DNA from: Anarhynchus alexandrinus
Lineage: Eukaryota; Chordata; Aves; Charadriiformes; Charadriidae
Direction: 5' to 3'
Assembly (NCBI GenBank): GCA_008711295.1
Contig: VUYV01000157.1
Location: forward strand, 1,701,484 to 1,765,483
DNA: 64,000 nt
Below the pieces are notes generated by a model. That model saw nothing but the letters and a program-made list of their open reading frames with translations, was not told the origin of the DNA and searched no databases. Positions within the stretch are counted from its first letter, which is position 1. The number at the start of each line of letters is the position of its first letter. The position numbers and the translations under genes are program-made. Below are positions 51,383 to 62,336 of this stretch, one piece after another.

Positions 51383-54300
51383 TGGTAGTTTTGGAAGTGC
51401 TAGGTTAATGGTTGGACCTGATGATCTTAAAGGTCTTTTCCAACCTAAACGATTCTATGACTCTATGACCATGGATGAATATTTTTCATGTAATCTTGTT
51501 CTCATGTTAGCAGTATCTCTTTCATTATTAATATTAGTGAAGATGTATAACATGTATAACCATATTTTGTATATAAATGTGGAACACTATTTCTATGAGA
51601 CACTGTACTCTATAGCCAGCGGTACATATAAGCCTCTCTAAAGTAGTCTAGGTAACAGTGGTCTTTTGCTACGATTTGAAGAAGAAGAAAAGCTGGGTCT
51701 CAAGGCTAATAATTGAGGAAAATAATGGAAAGATTTCCAAGAGTGTAGGTCTAGATTTCTGCTTTTTATAATATTAGGTTTACTCAGTCCTGCTGGCAAC
51801 ATAGCTTTTGAGGAAATATTTGTAAGGACTCTCTTACACTATAGTAGGCTTAACATCAGGATGTTTTGCAGTTACATAAATGAGTCTTGCTTACAAGTTC
51901 AAAAAACACAAAAGAAAGGTTGTTTTGTGTTGTATCTTACCTAAAGATCACACTACTGTTGCATGCATGTTAAAGAAAATAGCTTCATATTTGACAAAAA
52001 TATCTTTCCATCATTTTGACTGCCTAATGAAATATTTTTCCTAAATTCCCACGAGTAAATAATGATCCTTGGGGTGTACATGTACACATGTGCTTTTGTC
52101 ATGGGTCTTAGATAAAGAATAGGAAAGTTCATGGTTTATCTGTCACTGTCCTTGCAATATAGCACTTCTTCCAGGAAGGATCAATTAATCAGACTAATTC
52201 AATTCTCTGCTCATGCCTGCTGTCCAAAACGTTATAACTCCTCCTGAACGTGGTGTCTGTTCTACTGTCAAACCTTTCTCACCCTCCTTTTCTGTTCAGT
52301 AATTGAAACCTGCCACCCTTTAAATGCCTTCATTGCCATTAACTGTTATTTTAATTCTGAATAATGATGGGGTCATTCAAGATAGATCTTTTTACAAGGC
52401 TGTTTTTAAATTATTTCTTATAACATACAGTGTCTTTCCAAAGAGCTTGAGATTAACGAAGGATCTTGGTAGCCTAACTGACATTTTTAGTTATTTGAAT
52501 CTCATACTCAAACACCATGACATCAGCAGAAATTTCAGTAATAGGGCCCTGAACACACCAATGTACCTGAAGTACCCTGGCATGTCTCATCTGAGGCTTC
52601 TACCCAGGTACTCTCTGCTGGTTGAGTTGGGAACTGCATGAGCCTCACAGTCTTGCCCTTCTTGGTCCTTCCTGAGCTATGCAGTAGGTACGCTGCCCTC
52701 AGCCCTGCCTCTCAGGCAGAAATTTGCAAATGTGTCTCTGCTCTACTGCATGGTAGCTCTAACCTCTAAGCTACTGGAATGAAGTCTCATCTTGATCTGA
52801 AAAAAGATGGACTTACCTCCTGAAGAGGGCTCACTGTTCAGAGTGCTGCATGGAGAATCTAAGTCTGAGGGGTAGTTAGTAAGACTCAAGTCTGTTCCGA
52901 AGTGGTTCGTTTTCAGCCCAATAAATTTTGTGACTGTTTAGCAACTAATATTTTACCTTACTCTATTTCTCTAGGAGTCTCTTTCTGAATCACTCAGTAC
53001 TCAGTGTACTCTTCCAATGAGCAGGTGATGGAAATTTATTTTGCTCCTGTCTAAGAGTATTTCCTGTCCCCAGCACTAAGTGCCCTAAAGAGTTGCCAGC
53101 AGAATTGGGTGAAAAGGTGTACAGAGAAGTACTCAGAGAAGTATTCAAGTATCTTTTTCTTGTGCAGCATTAAGCAAAATGGGAAAAATAGAAAGTGTTG
53201 GATATAAATTACAAAACTAATTTGATGTGGTAAATTAGCCTGAATATTAAATACTAGACTACAAAGTTTTCCGTTGAGAAAGAAGGGCAGTGAAACAGAT
53301 ATATAATTTTCAAGCTTAAGCTCTTGTCATTATTCTGCAGACACTTCTTGCTTTGCAGTATTATCTCACAGTAAGCCATGAAAATGTTAAGTATTGTGCA
53401 TTGTTCTTACAGAAATTTTTCCCAAAGTCTCACAGTAGTAGAGGAAGATGAGAATTCTACATGCCCATTTCTCGCCTATAAAGATTAAATAATTGAGGGT
53501 ATTATCCAGGGTTATCTGCTCTGCATGCTGAACACTGGTCATTTGGCAGTATTTACACACCTACAGGACTGAGCATGACTTGTGTGCCAACTAAGGATCT
53601 TTAACTGTCACTGAATCCGACTGTTTTCACTGTGCTTCTGCTCCTAATGGATCACTTTCAGAAAAGTGCAGGCAATGACTTATGCTGTTCATAGGGGAGT
53701 TCAAATACAAATAGATTTGGCTACTTCCTGACCCAAATAAAAAAATCTCCCAAAGGACAATGCAATGTGAAGACAAATTAAGAGACACGACTGAAAATCC
53801 CTCCGGGAAGTGAAAGTAGATGAGTGCTTTTCTGTCACCAAAAGCCATGCTGTTGTCCATGCCTGGAGGTTAGTTTATAAAATGGTTTCTGAAAGAAAAT
53901 AAGCACGTTCATCACCGATAATGCTATAGAATTTTCCTCACTGTTTTTACTAGCAAGGGAAAATCCACATCAGAATTTGCTACCCAAATTTGCCATGGTG
54001 TGAAATAACTTCATGCTGAAGCACTTGCAGATATAGTAGCAGCCCCCACAGAAAATTTGTTCACAAAATAAATGCTGCATAAGTTTTCAAAGGTTTATTT
54101 GTTCTTATGGCCACAAAGATGGCAGTTAACCGTTTCCCTTGACAAGGCTGCAACACATTTAAGAATTATTAAACCTGGAACTGAAGGTCAGGAGACTATT
54201 TTGAGGTCAAATACTGATACCATGAAAATAATTTCTATAATGCTGATTTCTTTAGCCTTCAAAAGTGATACGGGTTAATCTAGTAGAACAATTGTTTCCA

Positions 54301-54641
54301 TATTTGCAGTATTTTGATCCTGGGTTACAATGGGAAAAAAAGTAAGAAACAGTTGTTTTTCAATATCAGAATATCAGAAAGTAACTTTTTAAATAAGCTC
54401 TAGTTCTGAGTGCTCTGGAATAGGCATCACTGTCTTCTGCAAAATTAACATTAGTCCTGGAGTTCATTTTTCAAATGTGCCAACAAAATCAGCCAGAGAT
54501 TTGACAGCTGAGTGCATGCAAAATTAAGTGAAGCTAGATTATGTATGGGATTGCTTCAAGCAAGCCTTCACATAATTTTTGTTCTATGCCTAGAAACGTT
54601 TTGTCAGAATTACCTGTTGTAATATAATTGTGTCTATGTAT

Positions 54642-54671
54642 TTCATGTGCCTATGAACTTCATGTGCCTAT
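54642..54671 (+). repeat. Two 13-bp direct repeats, period 17
   Basis: TTCATGTGCCTAT occurs at 54642-54654 and again at 54659-54671. Confidence 0.88.
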
Positions 54672-55176
54672 AAAATGTTTGCATTATCAAAGATTTCTTC
54701 AGTGAGTACAATCAAACCAAGCCTAGAAATAGTCCTTTCCCAAGTAATGGAAAGGAGGTCCTAGGGCTTCAGAATTGTCTACATTTTTGGAAGTTATTAT
54801 TAGTATAGCCTTTTCTCTAAAGTGAAATACCATTCACACAAATAACAGGTATGTTCAGCTGAATCTGTCTAAGAAAGAATAATGGTCTATCATTGTGCCT
54901 TCTGGTCTTCAGCAACATTTGAGATTATACAACCAGTAGAAAGAACCACGCAAGTTTCTAGTTTTTCTTCTTTCTCTTAAATGACACAGAATTAAATGAG
55001 GTCACTATGTGAGGTGGAATAAACTTACAGTTGTATGGCTTACATTGTACGGAGTACAGTGTACAGATGACTGTAAAGCACACACACATATGAATGCACA
55101 GGGATCCATTAACAAAGCCTCTGAAAAAATGCTTACTTAGGAACAATATAGCCCTTTCAGCACAAAGGAAGCTGTA

Positions 55177-55791
55177 TTGGGTTTATGTGAGACATTGCCG
55201 GTAGCATATTGCTTTACTTCAAGAGACAGGCAAGAACTAGATTGTTCCTTGGTGTCACAGAGAGCACACATTTGGGCAGGACCCTGCCAGTCTTCTTCTG
55301 TCACCTTCTGTTCCCAAGCAGGATTATATGTGACTATGTTGCTGGAGCCCAAGTTTGAATATGGCTGGAACATTTCCCAGATGAGGAGGAGAGAATGTCG
55401 CAGCCAGAATTATGAGCTGCCTAGCAGACACAAAAATAATTGTGCACAAGTGTATACATGTGGGGTCTTTGCTAGGTCCAGATCTTGTCTAGCTCATTTA
55501 TATAAATGCCAGGTCTATGGCCAGGCAGTGTTGGTATCTGCTGGGTATTCCCCCATCCCATTTAAAGTGCCATCTGCTATTTCATATATCTGCCAAGTAT
55601 ATGGATTAAGTCTGCTGTTTTCCATTTTATGTCACGTTATTAATAACGGTAATGAATGTTTGCTGAATGATAGTTGCACAGGCTGTAGTTGTAAAATTCA
55701 TGGTCACACATTCCCGTCCTTTCCTTATTTATCTTACGCGTGCCAGAACTCCGGACATACTTTTCACCTTTCAAATATTTATTTCTCCTAA
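55177..55791 (+). other. Long open frame, cysteine-rich, unknown
   Basis: Open for 204 codons, but the first codon is TTG. The first ATG is at 55336 and leaves 151 codons, 12 of them Cys. CQVYG occurs twice (once after YK, once after YI), and CKIHGHTFPSF and CQNSGHTFHLS near the end look alike, which hints at an internal degenerate repeat. There is no domain or signal peptide that I recognise. It may be chance, an exon of an unknown gene, or part of an old repeat. Confidence 0.15.
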
Positions 55792-57991
55792 TGATTCCTT
55801 CTAATGTCCCAACATATCATAGTGCTTTACAAAATATTACTCCCTCATTCATGTAACTAACTACATGAGGCTGAGCATGCATTTTCATCTTATGCATTTT
55901 CAACCTATGCAGGCGGCAAGTACAAAAGTATAACAAGCTTTAAATACAGAAAGGAATAATCTGGCATGGCTTCCCTGTCTCATATATCATTTGAAGAAGC
56001 CCATCCTTTCGCAGTCACAACAGCAAAGATAGCAGACGAATCGTCCTTCCCCACACCTCTCTTGACACCAAATTTAGTAACTCATTATAATAAACAGTGT
56101 GCAGCATGTTTTGGTATTTTAAAACATGATAAAATAGAATTAATTTCATTTTTAAAAGCCTCACACAAGGACACTTTTTTTTTTCTTTCAATATATCTTC
56201 CTTTTAAATGCCTCAGCTCTGAAGACCCTTATATCTATGGCATAAATGAAGGAAATTTAAAAATAACCTTTCAAACGGACATCCCATATGTAATTTTTCA
56301 TGATATGTAACTCAGTTTCATTGTAGCTGTGGATACTTATGATGGTTGCATGATATATACTTCATATATTTATTGTAACTCTTTTTCCACTGAAATCTGG
56401 TATCAGACCTCTGCAGTGGGATAGTACAGTGTAATCAGAAGTAATCATGTCTTTCCCATCAGAACTGTCTGTCCCAATGCTCCCAATAGTGTATAAAAAG
56501 CCACTTAATCACTAGCTGTAATATGTTTGTTGGCAATTTCATTTTTTGTTTCACCTTGAGAGCTACAGTGAGGTCAACCCTCATGAGTACATTTTTATAC
56601 TGTGCTATAATAACTTGAATCCTACCTTGAATATTTTTTACTTACATACATATAAGGTCAGCGTGAACTGTAAACATGTCTGTCGTTGAACCAGTACTCT
56701 TGATTTTGGCCTTGTTTTCTGACAGTTCTAGTAACTTGAAATAAACTTTCATCTGGGTCCAAAAGAGGATTTCGTAACTAAAGCAGACTTAAGTAAGACT
56801 AAGTCCCTAAATTCAAAACTATAGGAATGAAAAATGATGGTCACCTTCTGCTTAGCCTTAGAGGTGTTATACGTCCATAAAAGATACTCTTTTCACATGC
56901 AGGACTTTGAAGGGTTCAGGATATGACCCACAAGTTGTTTAAGTGTGTTTTTTATATAGCCATTAAGGGTTCTTAACAGTTTTGCCTAGTGAGCCTTAAT
57001 CTAGTGGCTGTTCCCAGGGCATGCCTTACCCACTTCAACATGAGAAGACACTGCTTTGCGCTGGAGCACAGATGGAGGGAGATGCATTTAGCCAAACTAC
57101 CTGAATTCGTGTTCCTCTTTTGACATTGTGAATTGCCCTATTAGGCCGTAAATTACCTGTGAAACGGAAGCTCTTGTTGAAAGCAAAGAGAAGATGCTGA
57201 ATTTTACTGGTCAGTCTGGTTTCAGTGCTATATGTGTCAAATAAATGCTGAAACACAGTGCTAGGAGTAGGCACACTTTCCCTGAAAGAGCAAAAACATG
57301 GGGCTACACATCTCAGTGCTCATATTCTCAATTATTCCAGTTGTTCAAATTCAGTTAGTTGCTTATTATTAGAATTTCTACACTGAATACACTGAATAGA
57401 ACATAATGCCATTTCTACTTTTGCATGTGAACATAGGTGTTGTTTCTACAGTTTTTCTACATATAATACTTAATTTACAAGGGATATTAGGAATGATAAT
57501 TTGTTTGGCTCATTTGTCACCATTACAGAGATCCTAAACACTAGTTGATCCATTTTAAGAATTCTTTGAGTAAAAAAAGATAAATTATACAGAGATACTC
57601 GAAGAATGTATCTCGACTACATGATCATATTCAAGCATATTGGTAATATTGTGAATACTTCAGCATGAAAGTCTTAATTAGCTGTCAAACAGGCACACAA
57701 GGAGAGGATGATGGTGAAGACAGCTGTAACCAATTCTCAAAAAAGACAAAAAAAAGAGAGAAAACAAACCTTTAGTATATTCTATAAAGGGAACAAAATT
57801 TTCCAGTTGTACCGTTGTGTCCATAGAGAGCTATTCCACAGCATATTTACAGAATTATATCCACTCAGACTTACTAGATCTATCATTGCCTGTGTCCCTT
57901 TACTAATTTTTGACACTTAGGGTCTGACATCAATATTTGCCATACTGACAGAGACTCTTCTTTTGACTCCAAGTTTTCTTAATCTCCTTTT

Positions 57992-58585
57992 ATGACCCTT
58001 GAAGTGGTCCCAATGCATGTAAAAATAATTATTATCCACATGTATTTAAATGTAAGTTCTCTTTACAAAATTATTGCTACAAAACCAACTAACTTTGTTA
58101 AATACATTCTGAGAAATATATATACCTCCCACCGCCGTCCCATGTTACAGCTTCATTTTTACAAAGGCATCATCATCCTTCAAATAAGTTTAGAAGACCA
58201 TTTCTCACGGAGGAAGAAAATGGTAGATGTGGCATGTACTGCATGGGCGGTGAAGCAAAAGCTACAGCCTTTTATGCTGTCTTTTGTCTGCTCTATTTTA
58301 AAATGGCAAATCCTATCAAACACGTTTTCCATCAAACTTTTTAGCAGCTGTGCAACAATGAGAACAGAAAAGCACAACTTGCAAATTATTCTTTTATATT
58401 ATTTCACAAACTTAAATTGTGTAAATAACACAGCAGTGTCAGTCACCTTGAACCAAAGAGTATTTTTTCCATTTCTTTCAGTGAAGTCAGGATTTCTCAG
58501 AAAGTGTAGTACTCAGAGTGGCATTAGAGTTGAAATCAAAATACCATCTTTCATCATTGTTTGTCTGCTGCACAGAAGAGGATAA
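57992..58585 (+). other. Long ATG-started open frame, unknown
   Basis: 197 codons from an ATG to TAA. The product would be basic and rich in Ile, Lys and Ser, with short hydrophobic stretches but no clear signal peptide or transmembrane set, and no family motif that I can see. The ATG context (CCTTTATGA) is poor. The length is surprising for DNA this rich in stop codons, but the composition does not look like a typical coding sequence. Confidence 0.15.
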
Positions 58586-58724
58586 ATTTTGTGTTCTTCC
58601 TGGGCCCGAAGACAAGTGTAACCATTGGCTGTATACATGGGGAAAGAGGAAGGGGCAAAACTGAAGTGAGACACATAAATACTTATTCTATTTAGCTACA
58701 GAACTGGAAAGAGAAATGAAAAGC

Positions 58725-58738
58725 TTTTTTTTTTTTTT
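58725..58738. repeat. Poly-T tract
   Basis: A run of about 14 T following GAAAAGC; no element is attached that I recognise. Confidence 0.85.
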
Positions 58739-59162
58739 AATTTTTTGTTAAATGCTACAGGGGAAGCTGAAACAGCTGTCTAACAAAGTTAGCAAAAAAG
58801 AAAATGCTTCTTGTTCACAGTTTTCGTGGGATCAGGATTTGACTGTACAGTTTCCTAAATTCCAGTAGTGTGCACCGGTCTCAACGCTTTCTTGATGATT
58901 TCTATAGAAAATGATCCTTGTGAGCAGGGGCTGGTCTTTGCAAGTCCCACTTCCAGAATGCGTACTCTGACTTCCAGGCTCATTCATGCTTCACCCCAGG
59001 CTAACTACTAACTTTTACTGTAAAGTAACCTTAGAAACTGAGAAACACCACATATTTTCCCACTTGTCCAGTGGATTTGATACTCTCCTCAAAAGTGAGT
59101 TTCTGGGTCCTTTCTCAGAAGAAAAAAAATATCTTCCAGGTGGCATGGAAGCAGAGCTCATG

Positions 59163-59223
59163 CTCAGAGGATGGCACAAAAGATTTTCTAAAAGCTTTTC
59201 TAAAAGGGACACCATCCTCTGAG
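59163..59223. repeat. Inverted repeat, 12-bp perfect arms
   Basis: CTCAGAGGATGG at 59163-59174 pairs with CCATCCTCTGAG at 59212-59223. The 37-base loop contains two copies of TTTTCTAAAAG. Confidence 0.88.
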
Positions 59224-61490
59224 GCACTTGGCATTGGCTGCAGTCAGTAACAAGTCAGACATGCAGATCCTAGTTCAGTGGACTGACTCTTGTCTTCCTG
59301 TGTTCCGAGAGAGGTGGAGAGAGCACTGACCATGGAGCACACTATGGTCATTTTGGACTTCACCAGTTTTCAGTTGTTTGTATATTCTACTGCGGAAAGC
59401 TCCTTTATACTTACGGCTTGCAGCTGTGAACACCAAGAGTCAGTTGATCTAGTTTCAGTCATCTTAAAATTAGTGGTCTGATCTGAGATAGTTTTGTTGA
59501 CTACTCCTACAAACAATGGAGAAAAAGGCCCTCAAAAAGCAAATCATCTCTCTTGAAATAATTACACCAGACAGACAAGATGACCTTCCTGGGTGGAGGC
59601 ACTTCCTTCTCTTTCTTTCTCTTGACTACAGAGGAAGCAAAGACAAAAAGATTGTCGTCTTTCAAACAGCTAAAGCTACATGAGTCGACTTGACTTCCAC
59701 CACTGGTAACTGAAGACAATTTCCCTGGCCCAGATCCACCTGTAGCTCTGTGCCTTCCTTGACATTATTTCCACCTTATTGGCTGAGTGAGTTACTGTCT
59801 CCATTTGGCTGCTGCTTTATTTGGAGGAAGAATACTTCTCAGCTCACATCCTGGGTACCTGGCTCTGTTACTGCTAATCAACGACCTGACATCGTGGAAC
59901 ACTCTAATAGCAGAAATATTTTTTTTCTTCTCTGTTTTCTCTTCTTCTTTTATGTTTTTTATATTTAAAAAAAGAAAAAGTACTTGGTTATGTCTAATGA
60001 GTTTCCATCAGGGGAGTTGCTTAGAATTATATTTACACTGTCCTTGCAGCACCTATAATCCCTGCAACAGTAAAGCTCTGCCATAAAATGAATGAAGCTA
60101 ATTTATTAGCCAGGGATTGGATTGACAGCTGGTAAGCTAACACTTCTTTTACTCTTTTAACAGGGTTTCAAGATTCACAAATTGAAAGATGTATATTTTA
60201 TTGGATCCTGATAAAATATTGCTTTAATACTTCATAATAAAATAAAGAGCAATAAGAGCAATATGCCTGTTGTAGCTTGAATAGCCTTAAGGGTTGCTTT
60301 GCAGGGACTCATAAAATGGCAAGAAGCATTTAACAGAGCCTATCTGGTTCACTGCAGATTCAGCTACCAGTGCTGACCTGCTAAGCTCAGTATAAAAAGA
60401 TGCATATGGTTAGTCCTTTATTTAGGAAATTGGGATTAGATCAAGGAAGTGAAGTCATGAGTTAATGCAAATTTATAAAAANAAAAAAAAAGAACAAAAA
60501 AACCCCCACAACCACCATCAAAAACAAACAGAAGAAACCTGAATCCTGGAACATCTGTTTGTTACTCTTTCCTGTAGAATAATTTACTACAGACAAAATA
60601 ATCTATTTTATTTTATTTTCACTAGTTGTGTCTGTAATTTTCAGTTTTCCCTTCAAAAACTGAATAGAGGATTTTAATTTGTAAGTTCTCCTAGTTAATA
60701 TGATGTACCCGTAAAATTGGAATTTTGTTGCTCCTCCTCATTCCACCCTTTAGGGGTCTGATAAACAAATCAGAGGATCACAAGCACTTCTACGCATCGC
60801 TATCCATCTCAGGGTGAGAAAAGGGAGCTTGGCTTCAGCATGCTTAGCATGTTCCCCACATCATCCCAAGAGGAGATAACTTTTGGCATCACTGCCTTCT
60901 TTTATCAACCACAGCATAAATATTCCAAGGACTGGAAAATAACAGTCTTAAAAAGAGACAATTTGACAGTAGTATTAACACCTGCTTCCTCACATGCAGG
61001 AGATCTCACCTTCATTCTAGCTTTGCCACAGATATCCTCTGTGACTGTGGAAACTCACATGTGTTTCAGTTCCACGTCTGTAAAATGGAATTATTGACTT
61101 TCTCCCTTATTTTTTCCCGATTTCTCCTGTATATGTTGATTGGGACAGTGTTGCTTTTGCTTCATTTTCTACAGTAAGGCATAAGCTTAATGTCACGTCC
61201 AGTAACATTATTGTAATTCAAGTCAGAGACAAGCTTCAAGACATGAAGGCATGGTGAGTACTTTTTTCCCAGTGGATACAGAATATAGAAGGTGTTTTGT
61301 TATGCAGCTCTGTGTTACCACAGATGGGCAAAGATTTCTCTTTTGACTGTTAATTTGATAAAATAACTCTTATCTTGACAACTGACTGTGCATTAGGTGC
61401 AAGTTTACTTCCCTGATCAGTTCTGCTCAGTCATGGCCCTATCTGGAAGGTCTGAGCTTCCAAAATATTTGATTAGGTTTCTGAAGCGTT

Positions 61491-61548
61491 CTCCTTTTTT
61501 CTTTCTTTTTTTTTTCTTTTTTTTTTTCCTTTTTTTCTTTTCTTTTTA
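61491..61548. repeat. Pyrimidine-rich (T/C) tract
   Basis: Nearly unbroken T with scattered C on the plus strand for about 58 bases. On the minus strand it reads as A/G. Confidence 0.9.
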
Positions 61549-61865
61549 TGTTCCACATAGCTAATCTCTTTTTTTCAGTACTTTTCCATATGGCTCTTTT
61601 CATATCTTTTAACTTCAGGTTCTTACATTTGTTTTGCTCCTCCACCCAGCTCTTGATTCCTGGTTTGTGTTCCTAGTAACTTCCATGTTTTTCATGGTCT
61701 GACTTGACTCTTGGCTTCCACCTGGAAATCTGGCACAAGCTCTTGACCTGTGGCTTGTCTTCTGCTAGGGCTGGCCCAACCCACCAGACAAATCTATCCA
61801 TGCCTTTGGTCCTATCAAGCAAATGTCTAAAAGCTACAACCCAGAAAGAAGAGCATGGGTCATTA

Positions 61866-62336
61866 CAGAATCACAGAATCACAGAATTTTCAGAGTTGGA
61901 AGGGACCTCTAGAGATCATCTAGTCCAACTCCCCTGGTAAAGCAGGATTGCCTAGAGCGCATTACTCAGGACTGCATCCAGGCGGGTCTTGAAAATCTCC
62001 AGAGAAGGGGACTCCACAACCTCCCTGGGCAGCCTGTTCCAGTGCTCTGTCACCCTAACTGTAAAGAAGTTTTTCCGTGTGTTGGAACGGAACTTCCTAT
62101 GTTCCAACTTATGCCCATTGCCCCTCGTCCTGTCATTGGGAACCACTGAAAAGAGTCTGGCTCCATACTCCTTCAACCCACCCTTTAGATATAAGGGTGT
62201 AATAGATAGGGTGTTTAGATAGAAGCAGTAATAAGGTCTCCCCTCAGCCTTCTCTTCTCTAGGCTAAAGAGTCCCAGCTCTCTCAGCCTTTCCTCATAAG
62301 GGAGATGCTCCAATCCCTCAGTCATCTTGGTTGCCC
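61866..62336 (-). mobile_element. CR1 LINE copy E, 3' end only
   Basis: About 470 bp of CR1 on the minus strand, with the 3' terminus at CAGAATCACAGAATCACAGAATTTT. On the minus strand a frame ending at 61952 codes for the ORF2 C-terminus, with [11 protein letters not shown], then [23 protein letters not shown] and LDAVLSNAL. The 3' untranslated part differs from those of copies A to D, so it belongs to another CR1 subfamily. Similarity ends at about 62336 (TTGGTTGCCC). It is severely 5'-truncated and inert. Confidence 0.94.

Larger units (their letters stand above)
50383..51470 (+). mobile_element. CR1 LINE copy D, 5'-truncated
   Basis: About 1.09 kb of CR1 on the plus strand. It starts inside the RT palm at the block encoding VMIKDFGKAFDTISHS-like sequence and runs through the ORF2 C-terminus to the 3' terminus GATTCTATGACTCTATGACC. 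Its last 390 bases closely match copy C. Against copy A it lacks roughly 75 bases between the codons for AKC and KDLGVL (near 50783), and the frame shifts near 50885. The long 3' frame ends in a natural stop at 51380-51382. The copy is inactive. Confidence 0.95.
51471..61865. other. AT-rich noncoding stretch with two long open frames
   Basis: No recognised gene or transposon. The stretch contains two open frames of about 200 codons (55177-55791 and 57992-58585) that are long for such AT-rich DNA but match no protein I know. It also has a 17-bp-period duplication near 54642, a 12-bp inverted repeat at 59163-59223, a homeodomain-like motif cluster at about 60090-60132, an N at 60482 in an A-rich run, and a 58-base pyrimidine tract at 61491-61548. 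Confidence 0.6.

Noticed and set aside
52074..52087. Perfect 14-bp palindrome GTGTACATGTACAC
   Set aside because: Short self-complementary TACA/TGTA runs are expected in sequence of this composition, and nothing else around it suggests a role.
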